NCBI RefSeq assembly: GCF_001280065.1
Contig: NZ_LGEA01000102.1
Location: forward strand, 248,001 to 312,000
From: Streptomyces sp. NRRL B-1140
Lineage (GTDB): Bacteria > Actinomycetota > Actinomycetes > Streptomycetales > Streptomycetaceae
DNA: 64,000 nucleotides
Reading direction: 5' to 3'
Below are positions 43,395-50,417 of the stretch, piece by piece. Position 1 is the first letter of the stretch. Each line of letters opens with the position of its first letter. Made by a program: the position numbers and the translations under genes. Below the pieces are notes generated by a model, which saw nothing but the letters and a program-made list of their open reading frames with translations, made no database searches and was not told where the DNA came from.

Positions 43395-44107
43395 ACGACG
43401 TGTACGCGTACCGGGCACCCGGGGAAGGCGGCGGCAACGGCGGTCGTGGTGGCCGCCGCTTGTGGCTCATCGCAGGCGTGACCGCCGGCGTACTGGCCCT
43501 CTCGGGCGCCGTGACCACAGGGGCGTGGCTCCTCGCCGACCGGGGCGGTGACGGGCCCGACGACCGCGTGGCGGAACAGGCTGCGGACGCGAGGTGGGCC
43601 GAGGGAATCTCGTCGGAGTGGATGAGCGAGCAGATGGGCCTTGACGTCCCGGTCACGGCCCGGTCCCCACAGGCCGCGTACGAGGTCACCTCCCGTTTCG
43701 ACACGGGCCTGCTCACCTTCACGCTGACGAGGTCCGAGGCGGAGACCTACCTTAAGGAGCATCCCCCGGAGGGCAAGTGGCTGGAGCCCTCGTCCACGCA
43801 GGCCGACGTCACTCCCCATGACTTCGCCCACCTCGGGCTCCCGGAACCCGAGACGTTCAAGGACGGCATGCGCTACGGCTACGTCTGCCCCGACGCCGCC
43901 AAGGCCACCGAGGACCCCGGCACCTCCGGAACCCCCGACAACCCGTACGGCACGTCCGACGCGTACGACACGTCCGACAAGCGCTGCGTCCGTCTGTACG
44001 CACACGAGTACTCGCCGAAGCGCACCCGCATCTACCTCCGCGCCCACTTCGAACCTGGCATCAGCCCTCTTCCTGCGACCCCGTCCTCATCGGCATCGGC
44101 AGACTGA
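43391..44107 (+). CDS. Membrane-anchored extracytoplasmic protein, candidate immunity partner
   Basis: 238 aa. A Gly-rich cytoplasmic tail is followed by one transmembrane helix at about 24-49 (LWLIAGVTAGVLALSGAVTTGAWLL) and an outer domain with motifs YEVTSRFDTGLLTFTLTRSEAETYL and YGYVCPDAAK plus a second Cys (DKRCVRLYAHEY), likely a disulfide. The start ATG overlaps the effector stop. An immunity protein outside the membrane would fit an effector acting on the cell envelope; this is inference. Confidence 0.65.
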   Translation: MNDVYAYRAPGEGGGNGGRGGRRLWLIAGVTAGVLALSGAVTTGAWLLADRGGDGPDDRVAEQAADARWAEGISSEWMSEQMGLDVPVTARSPQAAYEVTSRFDTGLLTFTLTRSEAETYLKEHPPEGKWLEPSSTQADVTPHDFAHLGLPEPETFKDGMRYGYVCPDAAKATEDPGTSGTPDNPYGTSDAYDTSDKRCVRLYAHEYSPKRTRIYLRAHFEPGISPLPATPSSSASAD

Positions 44108-44214
44108 GGACCTCGTCGGTGACTGTCGCCGCGATCGTGGACGCCTGGTTCCCGGTCCGCGACCCGAAGTCGGCCCACTCCAGGTCTGTCCGCGGCCGAA
44201 ACCGCTTCAGTGGC

Positions 44215-44535
44215 CGCCCGAACCATCGCCATCCATGTGCGACGTTGCGCCGAGGTTCTCGGCTACGACCCCGAGCACCTGATCGATCAGCAGCGCGACA
44301 CAGTGGAAACCGCCTTGCAGGATCCAGTGAGTTCGCCGCTGTGCCGGCCGAGGAGATGACACCGGCCCAGTACCAGGAACTCGCCGCGCGTTACAACGGC
44401 AGGCCGTCCTGGCAGACCGACGACGCCCAGGGTTACGGGCCTGGGGCGCGATGTACGCCGGAATCGAGCTGGACGGTCATGGGGGCGACTCACCGAGGGA
44501 CTTTCCGCCGCGTAATGCGGCAAGCCCCTGAAAGA
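44215..44535 (+). pseudogene. Degenerate gene fragments at the right edge of the island
   Basis: Protein-like stretches appear in different frames: AIHVRRCAEVLGYDPEHLID and QQRDTVETALQ in one, then VPAEEMTPAQYQELAARYNG and RPSWQTDDAQGYG in another, then AMYAGIELDGHGGDSP in a third. Each is idiomatic Streptomyces protein sequence, but no single frame joins them. Two or more frameshifts, or scrambled fragments, explain this best. Confidence 0.5.
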
Positions 44536-44537
44536 CC

Positions 44538-44573
44538 GGAAAGGGCCTCCGACGCAGGTCAGAGGCCCTTTCC
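44538..44573 (-). terminator. Terminator of rnpB
   Basis: Perfect 12-bp stem GGAAAGGGCCTC with a 12-nt loop, followed on the minus strand by GGTCTTTC. It lies 22 bp past the RNase P RNA 3' end. Confidence 0.85.
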
Positions 44574-44594
44574 AAGGCAAAGCCGCAGGTAGCG

Positions 44595-45006
44595 GCAGAC
44601 GAGTCGGGCTGTACGCCGGGTTCTGTTCCGGCGGGTCCTCGCGGTCCCGCCGGCGACGGCCATCCATCTAGGACCGGCGTTGCCACCGGCCTCCTGCGGT
44701 CTACCCGCGAACTCGGGCGGGCAGCCCTCGATCGTCCGCGCAGAGACACCGAGGTGTCTCCTCTTGACCTTGCTCCGGGTGGGGTTTACCTAGCTGCCTG
44801 AGTCACCTCAGGCACTGGTGGTCTCTTACACCACCGTTTCACCCTTACCCCGCACCTAGGTGCTGGGCGGTCTGCTTTCTGTGGCACTGTCCCGCGGGTC
44901 ACCCCGGGTGGCCGTTAGCCACCACCCTGCCCTGTGGAGCCCGGACGTTCCTCGGGAAGCTCCCCGTCAGGGGGACTCCACGCGGCCGTCCGCCCGGCTC
45001 GTCTGC
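44595..45006 (-). ncRNA. rnpB: RNase P RNA, class A
   Basis: On the minus strand, the 5' end GCAGACGAGCCGGGC pairs with the 3' end GCCCGACTCGTCTGC to form P1 (one mismatch). Inside are the universally conserved core elements GAGGAACGTCCGGGCTCC (44930-44950), CAGGGTGGTGGCTAACGGCC, ACAGAAAGCAGACCGCC, GGTAAGGGTGAAACGGTGG, AAACCCCACCCGGAGCAAG and the terminal AGATGGATGGCC. About 410 nt, normal for actinobacteria. It is the catalytic subunit that trims tRNA 5' ends. Ends are placed by P1 pairing and may be off by a few bases. Its 5' part overlaps the EamA coding end. Confidence 0.96.
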
Positions 45007-45902
45007 CGTGTCGACCATGGTACCCGTACCCGGCGGACGTCCCGCTTCGGCGTCGCGGCCGTGGCCAGGACCGAGCCCGCCAGGATCAGGGTGAAGGCGA
45101 CGCCGATGCCGAGGGTCAGCTCCTCGTCCAGGAACAGCGCGCCCGCGGCGACCGCCACCGCCGGGTTGACGTACGTGATCACGCCGGCCCGGGTCGGGCC
45201 GACCTCCTTGATCAGCTCCAGGAACGCCACGAACGCGATCGCGGTGCAGACCACGCCCAGGCCGGCCAGGGACGCCAGGACCTCGCCCGAGGGCATCGTC
45301 GATGGCCTGGTCAGGAAGGCCGCGGGGGCGTAGACGACGGCGGCCAGCGTGAGGCACGGGGTGATCAGCTGGAGCGTCGGGACGTCCTTGAGGTAGCGGG
45401 CCGCTATCAGCGGGGCCGTGGCGTAGCCGACGACCGTCACCAGCACCTCGGCCATCGACAGGGCGTCGCCCCCGGTGAGGTGCGGCAGGGTCAGGACGGT
45501 GACGCCCCCGAGGCCGAGGGCCAGGCCCGCGATGCGGCGGGTGCCCACCCGCTCCCCCGCGCCGAAGAAGCGGGCGAGAACCAGGGCGACGATCGGCACA
45601 CCCGCGATGAGGAGCCCGGCGGTGGAGCTGGACAGGTGACGTTCCGCGTCGGTCAGCGTCCACCAGGGGCCGACGATCTCGATGACGGCGAAGGCCAGCA
45701 TCGGCTTCCAGTGGGCCCGGACGGTGCGGGCGAAGCCGCCCTGGCGGAGGGCGAAGGGGAGCAGGAGTGCGGCGCCGAGGGCGCAGCGCGCGAAGACCAC
45801 CATGGACGGGGACAGCTCGTCCACCGCCACCTTGATCATCAGGTAGGGGACGCCCCAGACGACTCCCATCAGGGAGAACAGGAACCAGCCGCGTGCAGTC
45901 AT
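44967..45902 (-). CDS. EamA/DMT family transporter (RhaT/YdcZ-like)
   Basis: 311 aa with ten hydrophobic helices in two EamA repeats: MTARGWFLFSLMGVVWGVPYLMIKVAV and later VCTAIAFVAFLELIKEVGPTRAGVITYVNP, the second-repeat hallmark. Probable metabolite or amino-acid exporter. The last 13 codons lie inside rnpB, so the tail (TSRADGRVESP) is dictated by RNA structure. It is 19 bp downstream of the AraC gene and probably under its control. Confidence 0.92.
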   Translation of the reverse strand: MTARGWFLFSLMGVVWGVPYLMIKVAVDELSPSMVVFARCALGAALLLPFALRQGGFARTVRAHWKPMLAFAVIEIVGPWWTLTDAERHLSSSTAGLLIAGVPIVALVLARFFGAGERVGTRRIAGLALGLGGVTVLTLPHLTGGDALSMAEVLVTVVGYATAPLIAARYLKDVPTLQLITPCLTLAAVVYAPAAFLTRPSTMPSGEVLASLAGLGVVCTAIAFVAFLELIKEVGPTRAGVITYVNPAVAVAAGALFLDEELTLGIGVAFTLILAGSVLATAATPKRDVRRVRVPWSTRQTSRADGRVESP

Positions 45903-45921
45903 GCGATGAGTCTCGGGCCTG

Positions 45922-46749
45922 TCACCCCACGGTGTCTTGAACGCTGTTGCGGTACGCCGCCGGGGTCACCCCCAGCACCCTGCGGAACCAGCGGGTGAGG
46001 TGCGCCTGGTCCGCGAAGCCGACGAGACCGGCGACCTCGGCGGGGCGCAGTCCTGCTTCCAGGAGGCCGCGGGCCCTGGCCACCCGGTGCTGGGCGAGCC
46101 AGGCGTACGGCGGCACGCCCATCGTCGTGCGGAAGGCCCGCAGGAGCTGGTAGCGGGACAGGCCCAGGTCGGTGGCGAGGGCGGCCAGGGACGGGGGCTC
46201 CAGCAGTTCGTCGGCGAGGCGGTCGCGTACGGTCCTGGCGATGCCCACCGCCCCGGGCACGGTGTCGCCGGTCGCCCGGGCCGTGGAATGGCGGCGGGCC
46301 AGGGCCGTGAGCAGCCAGGGCAGCCGGGACTCGGCTTCCAGGGGGTCGGGGCAGGCGCTGATGTCGGTGTGGGCGGCGCGCAGGGCCACCGCCAGTTCCG
46401 GGTCGTGCAGGACGGCGTCGCGGAAGTGCGGGAGGCCTCCGAGGGTGCCGTCGGTGAGGAGGGACGGTTCGGCGTAGAGGGCCTGGTAGGCGTAGCCGTC
46501 GCAGGCGGCCGGTCCTCCGGTGTGCATCTCGCCCGGCTCCAGGACGACGATCGAGCCGGGGTAGGAGTGGATGTGCCCGCCCCGGTACGCGATGACCTCC
46601 GAGCCGCCGACGGTGACGCCGATGGTGAACTCGTCGTGGGCGTGCGGCGCGTAGACGTGGCTGTCGAAGTGGGCGGTGAGGAGGTCCAGGGCCGGTCCGG
46701 CACGGCCGAGGCGTGCCCGTGTCCAGCTGGCCTGTTCTTGTGTCCCCAT
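45922..46749 (-). CDS. AraC family transcriptional regulator
   Basis: 275 aa. N-terminal cupin-type sensor (FDSHVYAPHAHDEFTIGV and YPGSIVVLEPGEMHTGGP) and a C-terminal double helix-turn-helix (SLAALATDLGLSRYQLLRAFRTTMGVPPYAWLAQHR, then GFADQAHLTRWFRRVLGVTP). Typical activator of the neighbouring exporter gene. ATG at 46749 gives MGTQEQASWTRAR; an upstream GTG-type extension is unlikely. Confidence 0.93.
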   Translation of the reverse strand: MGTQEQASWTRARLGRAGPALDLLTAHFDSHVYAPHAHDEFTIGVTVGGSEVIAYRGGHIHSYPGSIVVLEPGEMHTGGPAACDGYAYQALYAEPSLLTDGTLGGLPHFRDAVLHDPELAVALRAAHTDISACPDPLEAESRLPWLLTALARRHSTARATGDTVPGAVGIARTVRDRLADELLEPPSLAALATDLGLSRYQLLRAFRTTMGVPPYAWLAQHRVARARGLLEAGLRPAEVAGLVGFADQAHLTRWFRRVLGVTPAAYRNSVQDTVG

Positions 46750-46773
46750 GGCGTACCCCCCGCCCACAGGGGA

Positions 46774-47352
46774 TCAGAGGAGGTCCGCTGTGTCCAGATC
46801 GAAGGCGAAGGGTTCCGGCAGGGTGACGGGCTTGCCGAAGGGGCGGGCGCAGTGCTCGCGGTAGTCGTCTTCCTTCGGCTCACTGAAAACGGTGACTTGA
46901 GCCGTGTCCCGGTCGACCAGCAGGTAGAGCGGGATGCCGGCGCGGGCGTAGCAGCGGCGCTTGGCCTCGCGGTCGGCCTGCGGCTTGGTGGAGGTCACCT
47001 CCATCACCATGGCGACGCCGTCACAGGGCATCCAGGAGTCGGCTCCCCGGTACAGGCGCAGTTCCACAGGAGCGAACGTGCCGTCCGGAACCACATGGTC
47101 CTTCGGGCATTCGCCTCCCCGTCGCAACTTGAGCCCCTTGTTGCCCGAGAACTGCATGTCGGTCCGGGAACGCCTGATCACCTGGTTCACGATCAGCCCG
47201 ATGTAGTCCTCGTGATCCCCGTCCGGCGGCGGCGTCACGACGATCTCCCCCTCGATCAGCTCGGCCCGGAAACCCTCCGGGGTGTCCAGGGCGAGAAAGC
47301 CCTCCAGCAGGACCTCTTCCTGCGGGAGCGGCTCGTGGGCCGTGGCGGTCAT
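46774..47352 (-). CDS. Uma2 family (DUF820) PD-(D/E)xK nuclease-fold protein
   Basis: 192 aa. The family core is readable: FRAELIEGEIVVTPPP, DHVVPDGTFAPVEL (Asp), MVMEVTSTKPQADREAKRRCYARAGIPLYLLVD (Glu plus Tyr-rich helix) and a DRDTAQVTVF strand. Streptomyces carries dozens of these; the biological role is unclear. AGAAGGAGGGG precedes the ATG at 47352, which decides the start. Confidence 0.92.
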   Translation of the reverse strand: MTATAHEPLPQEEVLLEGFLALDTPEGFRAELIEGEIVVTPPPDGDHEDYIGLIVNQVIRRSRTDMQFSGNKGLKLRRGGECPKDHVVPDGTFAPVELRLYRGADSWMPCDGVAMVMEVTSTKPQADREAKRRCYARAGIPLYLLVDRDTAQVTVFSEPKEDDYREHCARPFGKPVTLPEPFAFDLDTADLL

Positions 47353-47479
47353 GTCGCGCCCCTCCTTCTGTCGCTCGCCAGACTGGGACATCGGCTGATC
47401 ACCTGTCCGTGAGATCGGAATCCCTTCCCTCGATCGTGGCACACGATCACGGTCGTCGTCAGAAGGCCGGACGGCTCGC

Positions 47480-47510
47480 TTGACCTTGCCGCAGCGTCAA
47501 CGTCTTCACT
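47480..47510 (+). promoter_or_regulatory. MerR-type promoter with 19-bp spacer and internal dyad
   Basis: TTGACC (47480-47485) and TTCACT (47505-47510) are 19 bp apart, the long spacer that MerR regulators untwist. TTGAC-N11-GTCAA (47480-47500) is the dyad within it. The -10 box ends 6 bp before the ATG, so the mRNA is probably leaderless. Confidence 0.7.
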
Positions 47511-47516
47511 GGTGGC

Positions 47517-48290
47517 ATGCGGATCGGAGAACTCGCCGGCGTCGTCGGCGTCACCACGCGGGCCGTGCGTCACTACCACCATCTGGGGCTGCTGCCGGAG
47601 CCCGAGCGGCGGGCCAACGGGTACCGGGAGTACGGGTTGCGGCACGCCGTCGTGCTGGCGCGGATCCGGCGGCTGACCGAGCTGGGTCTCGGGCTCGCGG
47701 AGGTGCGGGACGTGCTCGCTGACGAGGCCGGCAAGGACCTCGTCGAGGTACTGACCGAGCTGGACGAGGATCTGGCGCGGCAGGAGGAGGCCCTGCGGGA
47801 GCGGCGGGCGCGGTTGCGGGTCCTGCTGGAGGTGGAGGGCGGGGTGCCGGCGGAGGGGCCGGTGTCGCCGGAGCTGGCCGCGCTTTTCGCCCGGGCCGCG
47901 CATCTGTCTCACTCCCCCATGGCCGTCAAGGACCGCGAGATCATCGCGTTCCTGGAGACCGCCGTGCCGGAGGGGGAACGGGAGCGGCTGGTGTCGTCGG
48001 TGGGTGAGGCGCTGGGCGGTCCGGAGGCCGTGGCGCGGGCCGGTGAGGCATACGCGCTGCTCGACGCGCTCGTCTCTGCCGAGCCCGCCGACCCGCGCGT
48101 CGACGAGGCGGCCCGGGCCCTCGCCGACTGCATTCCGCCGACGCTGTTCCCGGGGATCGGTGAGGTCGGTGAGATCGGTGAGGTCGACCAGCGCGACAGC
48201 GTGCTGCGCGCGTTCTACGACGACCTCGCCCCGGCCCAGGCGGAGGCCGTCCGCCGTGCGTTGCGGTTCCTCTCCGAGCAGCGGCGATGA
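47517..48290 (+). CDS. MerR family transcriptional regulator
   Basis: 257 aa. N-terminal MerR winged helix MRIGELAGVVGVTTRAVRHYHHLGLLPEPER with RRLTELGLGLAEVRDVL and a coiled-coil (LVEVLTELDEDLARQEEALRERRARLRVLLE). The C-terminal 130 residues are a helical effector domain without Cys pairs, so it is not a metal or redox sensor of the classical sort. It contains a GEVGEIGEV repeat. The stop overlaps the next gene (ATGA), which it probably controls along with itself. Confidence 0.93.
   Translation: MRIGELAGVVGVTTRAVRHYHHLGLLPEPERRANGYREYGLRHAVVLARIRRLTELGLGLAEVRDVLADEAGKDLVEVLTELDEDLARQEEALRERRARLRVLLEVEGGVPAEGPVSPELAALFARAAHLSHSPMAVKDREIIAFLETAVPEGERERLVSSVGEALGGPEAVARAGEAYALLDALVSAEPADPRVDEAARALADCIPPTLFPGIGEVGEIGEVDQRDSVLRAFYDDLAPAQAEAVRRALRFLSEQRR
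48155..48181 (+). repeat. 9-bp tandem repeat inside the MerR gene
   Basis: Three units of the form GRTCGGTGA encode GEVGEIGEV. The repeat is in frame, so copy-number change would lengthen the linker without a frameshift. Confidence 0.75.
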
Positions 48291-48865
48291 CGGTGGGGTG
48301 GCTGCTGGTCCGGCACGAGGCGCGGTTGCTGGCGAGTCTCGCCCTGTGGGTGGCGCGGCGTACACACGGGACGGGCGGCGGGTCGGCCTTCGCGTATGCG
48401 CGGGGGCAGGGCGCGATGACGGCCGGGTTCGCCTTCGTTTGCGTCGTAGAGACGGTCGCGATGTCCGTGCTGCTGAGGGACTGGCCCGTCGCGCACGCGG
48501 CGTTCCTCTTCCTGGATGTGTACACGGTCGTGTTCGTCGTCGCGTTGCACGCCTCGTCCGTCGTCCGTCCGCATGTGCTGGACGCGGCCGACGGGACCCT
48601 GCGGATACGGCGGTACGTCCACGTCGATCTGTGCGTTCCGCTGGAGCGGATCGCCTCGGTTCGGCGTGAACTGCGGATGACGCACGAGCGGGCCGAGGGC
48701 GAGCTGAACGTCGAGGTGGGCTCGCAGACCACCGTCACGCTCGAACTGACCGAACCGGTCACCCACATGACCTTCCTCGGGCGGCGCCGCGAGGTGCGGC
48801 TCGTCCGCTTTCACGCCGACGACCCCGACGGGCTCGTGCGCGCCCTCCGCCGGGCCCGCGTCTGA
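48287..48865 (+). CDS. Integral membrane protein of unknown function, coupled to MerR
   Basis: 192 aa. Two transmembrane helices (AMTAGFAFVCVVETVAMSVLL and AAFLFLDVYTVVFVVALHASS) lie in the first half, followed by a soluble beta-rich domain (LRIRRYVHVDLCVPLERIASVRREL, VEVGSQTTVTLELTEPV) resembling a PH-like membrane protein fold. No enzyme motif. The ATGA overlap with the MerR stop points to cotranscription. Confidence 0.8.
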   Translation: MTVGWLLVRHEARLLASLALWVARRTHGTGGGSAFAYARGQGAMTAGFAFVCVVETVAMSVLLRDWPVAHAAFLFLDVYTVVFVVALHASSVVRPHVLDAADGTLRIRRYVHVDLCVPLERIASVRRELRMTHERAEGELNVEVGSQTTVTLELTEPVTHMTFLGRRREVRLVRFHADDPDGLVRALRRARV

Positions 48866-48910
48866 GCTCCCCGTACGCTGGCGGGCGGAGTTCGATCGAA
48901 GGAGTACCCC

Positions 48911-49693
48911 GTGCTTGTCCTGCTGCCGCCGTCCGAAGGCAAGGCCTCTTCCGGCCGCGGTGCCCCGCTGAAGCCGGAGTCCCTGTCGCTGCCGGGGCTG
49001 GCCGACGCCCGGGAGGCCGTTCTGACCGAGCTGGTGGAGCTGTGCGCCGGCGACGAGGACAAGGCACGCGAGGTGCTGGGGCTGAGTGAGGGGCTGCGGG
49101 GCGAGGTCGCGAAGAACGCGGAGCTGCGCACGGCGGGGGCGCGGCCGGCCGGGGAGATCTACACCGGCGTGCTCTACGACGCCCTCGGCCTGGCGTCGCT
49201 GGACACGGCCGCCAAGCGGCGGGCCGCGCGGTCGCTGCTCGTGTTCTCGGGGCTGTGGGGTGCCGTGCGGGTGACGGACCGGATTCCGTCCTACCGCTGC
49301 TCGATGGGGGTGAAGCTGCCGGGGCTGGGGGCGCTGGGCGCGCACTGGCGTACGCCGATGGCGTCGGTGCTGCCCGAGGTGGCCGGGGGCGGGCTGGTGC
49401 TGGATCTGCGGTCCGCCGCGTACGCGGCCGCGTGGAAGCCGAAGGGTGAGGTCGCCGGGCGGACGGCGTCCGTGCGGGTGCTGCACGCTCCCACCCGGAA
49501 GGTGGTCAGCCACTTCAACAAGGCGACCAAGGGGAGGATCGTGCGCAGCCTGCTGACCTCCGGGACCGATCCGAAGGGCCCGGCCGAGCTGGTGGAGGCA
49601 CTCCGGGACCTCGGGTACGTGGTGGAGGCACAGGCGCCTTCGAAGTCGGGGCAGGCCTGGTCGCTGGATGTGCTGGTGGACGAGGTGCACTGA
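48911..49693 (+). CDS. yaaA: YaaA/DUF328 family peroxide-stress protein
   Basis: 260 aa. Family signatures: MLVLLPPSEGKA at the start, ARPAGEIYTGVLYDALG, VFSGLWGAVRVTDRIPSYRCSMGVKL, VLDLRSAAYAAAWKP and ISHFNKATKGRI-like VSHFNKATKGRIVRSLL. E. coli YaaA lowers free iron during peroxide stress and binds DNA. The GTG has AAGGAG 7 nt upstream. Confidence 0.92.
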   Translation: MLVLLPPSEGKASSGRGAPLKPESLSLPGLADAREAVLTELVELCAGDEDKAREVLGLSEGLRGEVAKNAELRTAGARPAGEIYTGVLYDALGLASLDTAAKRRAARSLLVFSGLWGAVRVTDRIPSYRCSMGVKLPGLGALGAHWRTPMASVLPEVAGGGLVLDLRSAAYAAAWKPKGEVAGRTASVRVLHAPTRKVVSHFNKATKGRIVRSLLTSGTDPKGPAELVEALRDLGYVVEAQAPSKSGQAWSLDVLVDEVH

Positions 49694-49696
49694 CTA

Positions 49697-49725
49697 GCGT
49701 TGCACTCGCGTTGCACGACATGCAA
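49697..49725. promoter_or_regulatory. GCGTTGCAC direct repeats and TTGCA dyad upstream of the aldolase gene
   Basis: GCGTTGCAC occurs at 49697 and 49708, 11 bp apart, and TTGCA-N5-TGCAA (49711-49725) is a perfect dyad sharing the second repeat. A further GCATGCA lies at 49739. The cluster is 40-70 bp before the ATG and looks like a regulator site; the regulator is unknown. Confidence 0.5.
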
Positions 49726-49766
49726 TGACCTTTGCGCAGCATGCACTCCGACGGCAGGATGACGCC

Positions 49767-50417
49767 ATGGTCTCCCCCGCCCTGCCCGCGTCCGTGCTGG
49801 ACCTCGCGCCCGTCGTCCCCGTCGTCGTCATCGAGGATGCCGGCGACGCCGTACCGCTGGCGCGGGCGCTGGTCGCGGGTGGGCTGCCCGCGATCGAGGT
49901 GACGTTGCGGACGCCCGCGGCCCTGGAGGCGATCCGGGAGATCGCCCGGGAGGTGCCCGGGGCGGTGGTGGGGGCCGGGACGGTGATCCGGCCCGAGCAG
50001 GTCGTGGAGGCGGTGGCCGCGGGCTCCCGCTTCCTGGTCAGTCCGGGATGGACAGACGTGCTGCTGGAGGCGATGCGGGCGTCCGGGGTGCCGTTCCTGC
50101 CGGGGGTGTCGACCGCGTCCGAGGTGGTGGCGCTGCTGGAGCGCGGGGTGCGGGAGATGAAGTTCTTCCCGGCGCAGGCCGCGGGCGGTACGGCGTATCT
50201 GAGGTCGTTGTCGGGGCCGTTGCCGCAGGCGCGGTTCTGCCCGACGGGCGGGATCGGCCCGGACTGCGCCCCGGACTATCTGGCGCTGCCCAACGTCGGG
50301 TGCGTGGGCGGCAGCTGGATGCTGCCGCAGGATGCCGTGGCTTCGCGCGACTGGGGGCGCGTCGAGGTGCTGGCCCGGGAGGCGGCGGCGCTCAGCGCAG
50401 GTGGGACGTGTCGTTGA
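49767..50417 (+). CDS. eda: 2-dehydro-3-deoxyphosphogluconate (KDPG) aldolase family
   Basis: 216 aa class I aldolase barrel. VVPVVVIEDAGDAVPLARALVAGGLPAIEVTLRTPAALEAI contains the catalytic Glu, GAGTVIRPEQ the barrel motif, and VREMKFFPAQAAGGTAYLRSL the Schiff-base Lys (KFFPA). FCPTGGIGPD closes the phosphate site. It splits KDPG or KHG to pyruvate. No dehydratase gene (edd) is adjacent. The last 26 bp overlap the convergent RNase H gene. Confidence 0.93.
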   Translation: MVSPALPASVLDLAPVVPVVVIEDAGDAVPLARALVAGGLPAIEVTLRTPAALEAIREIAREVPGAVVGAGTVIRPEQVVEAVAAGSRFLVSPGWTDVLLEAMRASGVPFLPGVSTASEVVALLERGVREMKFFPAQAAGGTAYLRSLSGPLPQARFCPTGGIGPDCAPDYLALPNVGCVGGSWMLPQDAVASRDWGRVEVLAREAAALSAGGTCR

